Shown here one piece after another: positions 8,779 through 20,194 of a stretch of DNA of 64,000 nt. The notes under the pieces were generated by a model. It saw nothing but the letters and a program-made list of their open reading frames with translations. It searched no databases and was not told where the DNA came from. The DNA is taken from assembly GCA_003116975.1 (NCBI GenBank), contig BGKB01000008.1, positions 496,001 to 560,000 on the forward strand, in the 5' to 3' direction. Both the position numbers and the translations under genes were made by a program. Each line of letters begins with the position of its first letter. The stretch's first letter is position 1. The DNA comes from Aurantiochytrium sp. KH105 (lineage: Eukaryota; Sar; Bigyra; Thraustochytrida; Thraustochytriidae).

Positions 8779-9957
8779 ATGATCAGCGCGGGCAACGAGG
8801 GCAGCGCCCCCGAGACGACCCGAGAGGAGGCCGCCAGGATGCGCGTCGTGAGCAGGGAGCACAGCTACTTTTGGGCGAGCGGCAAGGTGGTCGTGGGCGA
8901 GGACAGCCGCGAGCAAGATGCAAGCTGCGAGATCGAATTCACCAACCGCGCGCAGGGACCGCCCATGGCCGCCCACGGAGGCTCGAGCGCGGCGGCGCAC
9001 GGCGTGCTGCTGGCGGGGCCCTGCGCAGAGATTGCGGGCGTGCCGGAGATGGCGCTCGCCATCAAGTACACCAAGCTTACCTACCTCAAGCTAACCGCGC
9101 TCGGGGAAACGCACGCCTTCAAGATGCTCGAGTGCGGCACGGCGGAAAATGATGACGCCCAAGTCTATGGCCGCGGCAGGATCTCTGACGTCTCTGGAAA
9201 TCCGCTCACCGAGTCAGAGGTGCGGTACACGAACGTCCTCAACATGCGCCTCGTGCAGACGTTGCGCACCGACGACGAGGCCCTGGCCTCGTCGCCGCTC
9301 TTCATGACAACCGTCGGACAGACCATGGAGTCTGTTCGTAACGGCGCCTTTGGTCTGCGTGGAGAGCCCCTCGTGGCCGAGCATCTTCTCGAATCATACG
9401 ACCCGAGCAAAATCGTACCGGGACTCATTGTGCACCCAAACATGGGTCCTCCGGCCTCAGAGCAAGAGCGTCAGAGCTACGACTTTGGCCCGCAAAACAA
9501 CATGTCTCTATGGAGCGCGTACTCGAAAGAGACCATATCTATTTCTAGCCTGCTTTCCGTGCGGAGCGCGACCTCTCAGGCTGACAGTCTCATCGACGAC
9601 AAGCCAAACCTCAGTACAGGTGGTATTTTTGTCGCCCTCGACCACATCATGGGCCACACAGTCATGCTCTCAGGGTCGCATTGTGTCACGGCTTTTCTCG
9701 AAATCGAGTACCACCAGGCCATCGAGATCGATCCGAGCGCGTTCAGCTTTGTTTATCTGCATGCGTACATTGAAAAGATTGAGGGTCGCAAGGTTTTTGT
9801 GCGTGGCTCGGTGCATGCTGTCACCTTGGAGGGTGCGCAGTCCGGGGATCCAGAAGACTGGCGCAAGATGCCAGAAATCGCTACGGGCTTTGGTCTCTTC
9901 ATCCACATGTCTTTTCCCGGTCACCCCGGTCACGAGCATACCGAAAGCAAGTTATGA
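8779..9957 (+). CDS. Double hot-dog acyl-CoA thioesterase-like protein
   Basis: The 392-residue product contains two regions resembling PaaI/THEM4-type hot-dog thioesterase domains. The first (about 55-160) has GPPMAAHGGSS, matching the GPPGxxHGG start of the hot-dog helix (His66). The second (about 275-375) has TGGIFVALDHIMGH followed by a strand set ending in EKIEGRKVFVRGSVHAV, very like the 'vEGRKxfv' strand of PaaI-type enzymes, with Asp288 in the helix. The linker is about 115 residues. Known family members hydrolyse acyl-CoA thioesters; here the halves look like one fused dimer. The first ATG is 8779 (MISAGNEG); 8838 (MRVVSREHSYFW) is an alternative. No clear targeting peptide is visible. 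Exact substrate is unknown. Confidence 0.75.
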   Translation: MISAGNEGSAPETTREEAARMRVVSREHSYFWASGKVVVGEDSREQDASCEIEFTNRAQGPPMAAHGGSSAAAHGVLLAGPCAEIAGVPEMALAIKYTKLTYLKLTALGETHAFKMLECGTAENDDAQVYGRGRISDVSGNPLTESEVRYTNVLNMRLVQTLRTDDEALASSPLFMTTVGQTMESVRNGAFGLRGEPLVAEHLLESYDPSKIVPGLIVHPNMGPPASEQERQSYDFGPQNNMSLWSAYSKETISISSLLSVRSATSQADSLIDDKPNLSTGGIFVALDHIMGHTVMLSGSHCVTAFLEIEYHQAIEIDPSAFSFVYLHAYIEKIEGRKVFVRGSVHAVTLEGAQSGDPEDWRKMPEIATGFGLFIHMSFPGHPGHEHTESKL

Positions 9958-10409
9958 GTGAGTGAGCTTGCACGACTCGTACTCAATATCGCTGCTGGTC
10001 TGACAGATCTGCATACGTCAAGCAGCTCAGCCTCTTGGAGACACAGATCTACTCGCGGAAAGTAGCGTCTAGAGTATAGAGAGAGAGAAAGAAAGAATAA
10101 CACAGAGGGATAAAGAGGACAACATGGAGATGTCGTTGAAGAAAATGGACGAAGTCGCCAGAGTCGGCGGAGAGTAAAGTATTCCTAGTACAATAAGACA
10201 AATCAAGGCAGTCTAGATAGCTAGCTGCCCAACTTAGAACTCCGTCAAACAGAGCATAAATGAATAATTCGATAAATGGATCAAAATGTATCGATGCGTC
10301 AAGGAGTCAGGGGGAAGAACAAAGCAACATACGGAATCAACAAGGGGGCTCTGGCTTGTTTGATTGCTTGCCTGCCTGGTGAAGCGACTTACTTTTCTTT
10401 TCTTACACT
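9958..10409. other. Intergenic, convergent 3' regions
   Basis: AT-rich DNA between the stop codons of the hot-dog gene and the giant repeat gene. It presumably carries both 3' UTRs (ATAAATGAATAATTCG near 10256 is polyadenylation-like). I see no gene, RNA or repeat. Confidence 0.6.
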
Positions 10410-11955
10410 CTACGTTCGATTGCGCTTCATCTTGGACGCAGCCTTCTTTGCCGCGTCTTTCATTTTGTTAACAAGCCCCGGCTTGCTCTCTCCATAATCA
10501 GCGACATTACCTAATTGCGTGCTGGAAGCATTTGATTTGCGCCGAAAACCAAATAGCGTGCGGGAAGACTTGCGACTCCGCGAGGAAAGGTTGGCCGACG
10601 AGTCCCTCGCCCGCGCACTGCTAGGGGACGTTGGCGTGGTCGGCGAGGTCGGTCTGGAGGCAGGCGGCGCGTCGTGGGTGCGCGACATCTCTGCACGCCG
10701 TTGCTGAGCCTTTTTATATTTCTCCTTTGTTTCCTCATCCATATCCTCGACGTCGATCGTCTTCGATCCCTTGAACCCGTATCCCTCGAGCATTTCCTGG
10801 ATCTCTGGTGATGAGGTGCCGTCGTAGCACTGCGAGTCCTTGTCCTGCGCTCCCTTCTTCAAAAGGAACTCGACAACCTTGGTCTGGTTCATGACACACG
10901 CCCAATAAAGCGGTGTGCGGCCCGACGTTGCCTTGCTTGCGGCAAGGAACAGCTTTCCCAGCCACGTGTTGTCCATATCCTTGTCAACTCCTCGTTTATC
11001 GACCTCATCAAACTTTTTGCCTTGCATGACGAACCTTTTCAGTTTTCGCAAATCACCACGCTTTGCTGCAAGCCAAATGCTGTCATAATCGGCAAGCATC
11101 CAGTCCTCGAGACCTCCGTTCTTGACCGCGGGCTTCATGTCGACATCGACAACCGTCAGGTTGCGATCGGGAGCTCTATAGAGGCAAGTTTCGTCCCAGT
11201 ATTCAATGCCGTCCTTGTCCGTTTTCCACTCCGGCTCCTCGATCGACACGCAATTCTTCTTGCCACGTACGCGCGAGTCCTTCCAAAGACTCGACTTCTC
11301 GTACGAGGCAATGCTTACTTTGGCGCGCCGTCGCTGCGGCAAAGAATGCGTTTTCGACTTGCTCTTCTTGTTTCGCTCATCCTCGGAATCGCTATCGTCA
11401 TCGCTGCTGGCCTTGCCACGGCCTCTCTCGTCATCCGAACCCTTGTCACTGTCAGAGTCGTCGCCGTCGCCCTCGCCGGCCCCACCTCGTTTGTTGGCAC
11501 CGCTTCCACCCCGATTCGAACCCTGCTTTCCCTTGTCGTCGTTGCTCTTTTTGCGATCGCCATCGTCGTCCTGTTCGTCCTCGTCGCTACTGCGATCGTC
11601 TCTCTTCTTGTCTTTCTTATCATGTCGGGATGACTTACGACCCGACGAATCGCCGTCCGCGGCACGAGTTGGTCTTCGACGCGAGCTGTCCGAAGAGTTC
11701 TCTTCCGAAGAAGACCTTGACGACGACGATGAAGACGATGAAGATCGCGTTGATGACGTTGACGCTGACACGCTTCGAGCACGGCGGGACCCACGCTTGC
11801 GCCGTCGAGAGGCTGCATCAGAGTCTGAGCCCGACGACGAATCCAACGAAGATCCAGAAGATGAAGACGACGACGACGACGACGACGCCGATGACGACGA
11901 CGACGAACCCCGTCGCTTCTTGCTCTTCGTCGACTTCTTCTTCTTCTTCTTCTTC

Positions 11956-11988
<33 letters not shown>

Positions 11989-14900
11989 GACTTTTTGAGA
12001 TTCGCCAAATTGCGGCGCACTTCACTGCCCCGTGACTTGATCCGCTTCAAATCTTCTTCCTCCTCCTCTTCGTCGTCGTCGTCGTCATCGGAGTCGGAGT
12101 CGTCCGAATCCCAGCTGCCCTTGCCTTTCTTTCTGTTCGCCGCCGCGGCGGCTAGCATGGCTGCATTGCGCACGCGCGGCTTTCGCCGTGAATCCTCCGA
12201 GTCGTCCGAAGAGCCGCTTCCGCTCTCATCCTCGCTGCCCGAGGAAGAAGAAGAAGAAGAAGACTTTCGGCCCTTCTTGACCGAGGCCGAGAGGCTGCTA
12301 GGCAGGCGCGCCTTCGATCTACGGGCATCCTCGCTGTCTTCGTCGCTGTCCGAGGCCGACTTGCGGCTCTGCTTGAGCGCATTGGAAAGTCCACTGGGAA
12401 GCCTTGAGTTTGGCTTGGCGTCCTCCTGATCACTGTCGCTCGACCCCTCGTCGTCTTTGCTCTTCAAAGATGGCTTTCTCCCCTTCTTTGCAGTGGAACT
12501 CAGCTTACTGGGGAGACGCGCCATGGGGTTGCGCGTATCCTCGTCCTCATCGCTTTCGCTCTCGCTCTCGCTCTCACCTTCGCTGCTGCTAGAGGTAGCT
12601 TTCTTTGCTCCTTTCTTGACGGCATTCGCCAAATTGCTGGGCAAACGCTGCGTGGGCTTACCTCTGTTGGCTTGTGCGTCACTGTCCGATGGATCGCTCT
12701 TGCGGTTTTGCTTAAGTGCGTTGGAAAGGCCAGAGGGAAGTCGCGATGTTGGCTTGCGTGTAGCATCATCATGCTCGCTCTCACTCTCGCTCTCAGAGGA
12801 AGAAGAGACAGACCCCTTTTTGGCTCCATTCTTGACGGCGCTCGCCAGTTTGCTGGGCAGCCGCGATCGGGTCTGACGCTCGTCTTTGCTACTCTCGCTC
12901 TCTTCATCGCTCTTCGAGGTAGATTTACGGTTTTGCTTGAGCGCGTTCGCTAAACCACTAGGAAGTCGCGATGCCGGCTTGCGGTCGTCCTCGTCGTTCT
13001 CGCTCGAATCACTATTGTCATCGCTCCCAGAGGATGATCTCCGTCCCTTCTTTCCAACAGCATTGCGGCTGCTAGGAGGTTGAGCCTTGGACTTGGGAGC
13101 ATCGGCATCGCTCTCGCTTTCGCTTTCACTTTCGCTTCCACTTCGACTCGAGTCCGACCCGCTCTCGCTTTCCGATGATGAAGATTTCCGTCCTTGCTTG
13201 AGAGCACTTGCGAGACCGCTTGGGAGTCGTGAGGTCATCTTTGCATCTTTCTTTCCCGTTTTGCTCGACGCGTTCTCAACGTCACCATTGTCTCGTCCCT
13301 TTTGCACAGCGGCGGCCAGCTTGCTCGGCAGACGCGATTTGGGCTTCTGCACGTCTTCGCTTTCGCTTTCAGAAGACGACGATGCTTCTGTGCCGCTCTC
13401 ATCCTCGTTGGCAAAAGACGTTGTCATAAGCTTGCTGGGAAGCTGTCCCTTAGTCCTTTGCGCGCGCGCCTTGTCGTCCTCGTCGTCGTTACGACCAGAG
13501 GTTTGGGTTGTGTCATTTTCACTCTCCGAACCCGATTTGGACCCAGACTCGGACGCTTCTTGCGATCTTGGCGCGCCAAGCTTGCTTGGAAGACGGAGCT
13601 TCGCATTCTTTGCGGCGTTCGCACCAGCAATTGCACCAGCGCCAGCCTTCTTGTCACTGCCATTCCCGTCATCATCGTCGTGACCCTCGTGATCGCTTTC
13701 AGAATCAGAACCAAATTCTGTTTCAGAATCAGAATGAGAGCCAGAGCCAGAAACACCTGGAGCGGCTACAGGAGCATTCTTGGTAAAACCTTCTCCGATT
13801 TCCCTGTCCGCCAACGAGACGTCGCTCTCGTCATCGACATCATCACCATTCGCACCCTCTTCGTCCACAGCGCGAGGTGAGCCATCAGCGTTGGAGCCAG
13901 ATACACTCGATCCTTGAGATGCGTTATCGTCCGTAACGGATTTAGGTGCTGCTTGAGCATTCGTTTGGCTGGTGATTTTTTTCTGTCCTTCAGCACCAGT
14001 CCCTGGCTGCTCGACGTCGACACCTTTAAGGGACCCTTCATCTTTCTCGTCTTCCTCTTCGATTTCATCGTCGCCGCTCTCGGCCGCTTCATTCACCACT
14101 TCCACGACAACTTCGTGATCCTCGTTGACGTCGCTCTCGCTCAGCTCCGAGCCTTCCTCATACGAGCCATCCGAGGATCCATCGTCCTCTTCATCATCGA
14201 CCTCCTCCTCATCTTCGTCGTCGTCGTCATCATCCTCGGATTCGGAAGATTCATTGGGTCCATATGGAACGATGGGGCGGCGGGGTTTTTGTGCCGCATC
14301 CTTGGCTCTCCTTGCGTCAGCCTCTGCTCGGGCACGCTTACGCGCTGCAGCAGCCCTCATGCTAGGCGTCATAATTCCTGGAGTCACGACCCCAGCGGCG
14401 GCCTCATTCTCTGCGTGACTTGGGGAAGGCTGGCGCGCCTGTTCCGACTTTTCGAGACGGTTGCCAAGGACCTTTTTTCTGATGGCTTCGAGTTTTCGCG
14501 CAGTCTCCGGCGAGTTCAGCTTGACCTTGAGCTCGTAAATCAGGTCGCCCTCTCCTAAACCTTCGTCCGTGTATCCCTCTGAAGCCTCTGACGACTCATC
14601 GTCAACCTCTTGCGCATCTGCGCCAGAACGCGGCGAGCGTGCGGTCCGAGCAGCAGGGCTTCGTGACCGAGCTTCATTCACGTTTTCACCCTCGCTTTCA
14701 TCAGCACCTTCTTCTTCTTCTTCTTCTTCTTCTTCTTCTTCATTCTCATCGTAGTCCTCGTCCTCGTCCTCGTCCTCGTCATCATCATCTTCCACGTACT
14801 CGTACTCTTCGCCGTCAATCTTGATCATCGAGCGACTGCTTGTTTGTGTCGCAAGCATATCCCTGATCGACTTCATCTCCTCGAAGAGACGATGCTGCAC

Positions 14901-17570
14901 AGCCACGTGCTCGGACTGCTGAGCGTCAAGCCTTTGTTCGAGATCCCTGCAGCGCGCCTCAAGCTCCTCCTTCTCCTTGAGGGCTTCGGCCCGAAATTGG
15001 CGCAGTTCTGCCTCGGAACGGGATACCTCACGTCCTCGCTGCGTACGAGACGATGATTCCCCCTCGCCATCCTCGTTTTCGGTATCGTTCTCCGAGGCAT
15101 CGTCTGAGGTCTTGCGTCGGCGTCTTCTTCCGTCGTTTGCCGATTGGCGCGTATTACGCCAGTGACGGCCATTGTCTTCTTCTTCGTCCTCGTCGTCCTG
15201 GCGACGACCGAGGGTACCACGCGTCACTGTTGGCTTTCTTTGTCCGCTGCCACGCTGATAGTCGCCGCTCTTGGCTGGCTCACGGCCCGTGAGTTGACCT
15301 TGGCGTGGATCACCACGTGCTTGCTGGCGCGGGGTGTCGCTGGCGCTGAGAAGGGCGGCTTTTTGCTTGTGGAGTGCCATGCGAGCCTTCATGCTAGACA
15401 TTGCCGTGAGAATCTCATCTGCCTCTGCCTGGAGTGCAGGTGTATCATTAGACTCGAAAGCTTGACCCGGCGCTTGGCCACCACCGGCTTGCTTCGTCAC
15501 CTGCGAAGAGCGCTTGTAGGACGTCTTCGGAACGCGATCTTTGTGAAGGGCCATACGCGTCTTCATACTGGTCATAGCGCTAAGCATCTCGTCAACGTCC
15601 ATTTGCTTCTCACCAAGTTTGCCTCGCGGCTGCTCTTTCTTCGTTGCGACTTTGCTTTTCTTCTGTGCATCTCTTTCCTCGCTCTCTTGGACCGCTTTGG
15701 CCTGTGAGATGAACGACTTCACTTTGTTGACGATTGTCTGTTCCTTGTCTTCTGCATCGCCATAGTACGCATGTTCGCGGCGGCCCAGGGGGACCATTTC
15801 ATCGGGCACAATGACGTCTTGGAGCCCAACCTCGATCTCAAAACTTTCGTCATCATCAACGTCATCTTCCGAGGCAACTTCTGAAAACTTCTTTTCCTTG
15901 CGTGCAGGGCGGCAAACGGAGGCAGACTCGTCGTCGTCGTGAAGAATTCCAATAACATACTGTCCGTCGTCACTTCCGGGGCCAGGGCCCAGCTGAGAGG
16001 GAGGGCCTACAACGTGGTCACTCGCGACCGACGCGGCTTCATCTTGACTAGAGTGATCCGAAAGCTCGTCAAGCTGACTGTTTGCGCCTGGTCGGATATC
16101 GTCGAGCGACACGAGATCTCCGTTCTCACTGTAGTCATCAGCAGAGTCGCCTTGAAGATGGTCATTTTCGTCACCGTTTTCGTCGTCGTCGTCGTCGTCA
16201 CCCTCCTCGCTGTCTGAGCTGCCGCCAGGAAATCCGAGCCCGTCCATGTTTTCGTGGGTGCGTCTTTCGTTTCCAGATGCATTTGGTGAAAACTCAAGTG
16301 ACGAAACGGACGCGTCACTGTCACGCACACTGCTCTCGCCGTCATCGTCACTCGAATAAGAAGGGAAGCCGAGGTCCTGGGTGGACGAGGCCTCGTCGAA
16401 CCCCGTTTCCGACTCGCTCGGGCTCGCAAGAATGTCCACATCGTCCTCGTCGAAGCATTCGTTCGACTCGTTGTCATCGTCATCGTCGTCGTCCATGTGG
16501 CCAAACGCTTTCCTGTTTCCTCCAGCGGCCTTACTCCGGTAATTGCGGTCGAACTCCATTGAATCCTCATCGGCACTGCTGAGACCTTCAGAATCGACGC
16601 TGCTCCTCGACTCGACGCGCGCGCGATGCTGTAAGTGCCACATGCGGCTTTTGTTCGCAATTTCCCCAGCGGATGTGACCGATTCTTGGTCACTGGAATC
16701 CGGGACAAAACGAGGAGAGCGCGCGTGTTCTGCCTCGAGACGTTCCTTCATCGCAAGTTCGAGAAAGCCCAAGTCGTCGGTGCCATCAGCGGGAATTTCA
16801 AAGTCATCGGGGTAGTCATCTGCATTGCCGCTGAGCTGCGAGAGCAGCTTGTTCTTGGCAAGCCCTTTGCCCTGCTTCTTCTTGTTCTTCTTTTTCTCCT
16901 TGGCTGCGTCGAGTTTGAAGCGAAGCTCGTCGAGAGAAGGAAAGCCCTTGGGCGTCGACTTGCCGCAAAGCTTGCGCGCCAGCAGCACCGTCTCATCTGT
17001 GTCTTGGAATGCGCGCGTCCGTTGGCTGACGAGGCCTTGGCTCACCATCTGGGCAGAGTCGTTGCCGCCAGGAGTGTACCTGGCGTCGGGAGCACGAGCT
17101 GGGCGCTTGATAGCAGTAGCCTTTTGCTGTTGCTTTTGCTGTTGCTGTTGCTGCAATAGGTGGCCATTGTATCCCATAAATATCGAAGGTTGCGGAGCAG
17201 ACTGTTGCTTTGGCTGTTGCTGCTTCTTTTGGCGAGATGCACGCTCTTCACGCAGCTTGCGCTCGAGCACATCACGAGGGCGTGACCCGGAGTGCGACCT
17301 GGACCTGTCCGTGACCGAGGCCTTGGCGTGATTTCGGGGCGCGCGCGACGAGTCTCGAGAGCGAGATGCCTGCGCACCTTGATCCGCCTCGAGCGAGTCC
17401 TTTCTCCGCTGCGCGTACCCGAGGATCGCGTCGGGGTCTTCGAGCTCCATCTCCGCGGTGTCCTCGTCGGCGTCCGACTCGTACACAATGCCGGAGACCA
17501 CGCCGTTCCGCATGGCGTCGTCGCTCAGAGCGTACGCGGAGTGCGGATCGGCGCGGGCGTACGTCGCCAT
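10410..17570 (-). CDS. Giant acidic Ser-rich protein with RLPSxL repeats and ankyrin repeats
   Basis: A single 7.2-kb frame encodes 2386 residues. Order from the N-terminus: Gln/Lys-rich segment (about 135-175); long Asp/Glu/Ser-rich tract; two copies of a motif with SMKxRMALHK (about 655-740); coiled coil (about 848-908); acidic run (918-957); then, about 1325-1770, roughly a dozen copies of a basic motif RLPSxLxxAxKxxRKS separated by Ser/Glu/Asp clusters; poly-Ser/poly-Lys blocks and an RS-like tract; and, about 2155-2260, ankyrin-like repeats (DSIWLAAKRGDLRKLKRF, GRTPLYWACVMNQTKVVEFL). The tail is basic. Alternating acidic Ser clusters and basic motifs recall Nopp140 and treacle, CK2-phosphorylated nucleolar scaffolds, but their domains are absent. 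A phospho-regulated scaffold is inferred. ATG 17570 (MATYARADPH) is the first Met of the frame. Confidence 0.85.
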
Positions 17571-18925
<1,355 letters not shown>

Positions 18926-19654
18926 ATGCCTAAGTCGAAGCGCGCACGCGTGGTCCACCTGACCAAGACGGAGTCGAGGGGCCGAGCGCGCAAGTCGGAG
19001 CTCATGGACCTCGTGCAGCAGTGCTGCGATGAGTACAAGACGGTCTACTTGTTCTCATGCGACAACATGCGGTCGAATCCACTCAAGCAGCTCCGCATGG
19101 ACATGAAGGACTCGCGCTTCATGTACGGCCGAAACAAGGTCATGCGGCTCGCCCTGGGCAAGACCAAGGCCGAGGCGTACCAGCCTGGAATGGAGAAGCT
19201 TGCGGAAAAGCTGCACAGCGAAATGGGCCTCCTTTTCACCAACACCAAGGCTGCTGAAGTGGAGGCCAAACTTGGCGACTTTAAGGAGATCGACTTTGCC
19301 CGCGCTGGCTTCAAGGCCGACAGGGACATTGAGGTCAAGGCAGGCCCCATTGTGGGCGAGCCTTCGTCCTCGTACGAGCCTCTTCGCAAACTTATGCTCC
19401 CCGTCAAGCTCAACAAGGGCGTCATCGAGCTCGAGGAGGACCATCGCGTATGTAGCAAGGGCGATGTCCTGACCCCCGAGCAGGCGCAGGCCCTCAAGTT
19501 CTTCAACATCAAGCTCGCAGAATTCCGCGTTAAGCTGCTCTACCGCTTCCGCGACGGAGAGCTTACGCAGCTTGCTGAGGATACCATGGAAACGGAAGGC
19601 AAGGCCGACGAGGACGATGAGGACGACGAGGTTCTCGATGAAGACGACTTCTAA
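18926..19654 (+). CDS. MRTO4: mRNA turnover protein 4 homologue (60S ribosome assembly factor)
   Basis: The 242-residue protein has the uL10/P0-like fold of Mrt4. It starts MPKSKRARVVHLTKTESRGR, the hallmark N-terminus, followed by YLFSCDNMRSNPLKQLR and MYGRNKVMRLALGK, and a central insertion domain (EIDFARAGFKADRDIEVKAG, LMLPVKLNKGVIELEEDH). It ends in an acidic tail (EDDEVLDEDDF). Mrt4 occupies the P0 site on nucleolar pre-60S particles and is exchanged for P0 during maturation. Length matches the family (about 240). The start has A at -3 and no upstream competitor. It is head-to-head with the giant acidic protein and tail-to-tail with the PH-domain gene. NSA2, another pre-60S factor, lies 35 kb away. 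Confidence 0.97.
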   Translation: MPKSKRARVVHLTKTESRGRARKSELMDLVQQCCDEYKTVYLFSCDNMRSNPLKQLRMDMKDSRFMYGRNKVMRLALGKTKAEAYQPGMEKLAEKLHSEMGLLFTNTKAAEVEAKLGDFKEIDFARAGFKADRDIEVKAGPIVGEPSSSYEPLRKLMLPVKLNKGVIELEEDHRVCSKGDVLTPEQAQALKFFNIKLAEFRVKLLYRFRDGELTQLAEDTMETEGKADEDDEDDEVLDEDDF

Positions 19655-20194
19655 GAAGGAAACATCATTGAGGACGACGTGCCTCCTCCCGATGTTCCAC
19701 TACACCGCGTCTTCTTACGCTATTCGCCGCGCAACTTCGTCGCTTCTTCTTCTTCTTCTTCTTCTTCTTCTGAAAAGTGCTCTAGTTTCCATTTGCCCCT
19801 CCTCCTCCCCCCCTTTTTCTCTCTCTCTTCTCAAATGCACCCGTGTTCGCAAGTACATACGTGGCCACAAGCGATCGAAATGAAATCAGGTCGCTTATGA
19901 GGGCTACCACCGCCGCCTTTGCAAGCAAACGCTTGGATTATGCCGCAAACAAATAACATACGTTTTCCCTCTTGCCGGATATTACTCTTTTTCTCTCTCC
20001 TTGTGACTTCCTGCTGCCATCTGATTGTCTCTGCACGCCTCTTCTTTGTTTGCTAGCTAGCGTCATCCTCGTGTGCGAAACATCGCGCTGGAACACGCAC
20101 GCGGTAACAATCCGGCTTCAGTACATCTTGAGACCTCGAGATCATCTGCATGCTGAGGTTGAGATGAGGAGCGAGGAAAAAGTTCTGTGGCACG
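19655..20194. other. Intergenic, convergent 3' regions
   Basis: DNA between the stops of MRTO4 (+) and the PH-domain gene (-). A TCT/TTC tract lies at about 19743-19771, followed by pyrimidine-rich sequence likely to be 3' UTR. No gene or RNA is seen. Confidence 0.6.

Noticed and set aside
11206-12429. 407-codon plus-strand Ser/Leu-rich frame
   Set aside because: Antisense of low-complexity repeats in the giant minus-strand gene.
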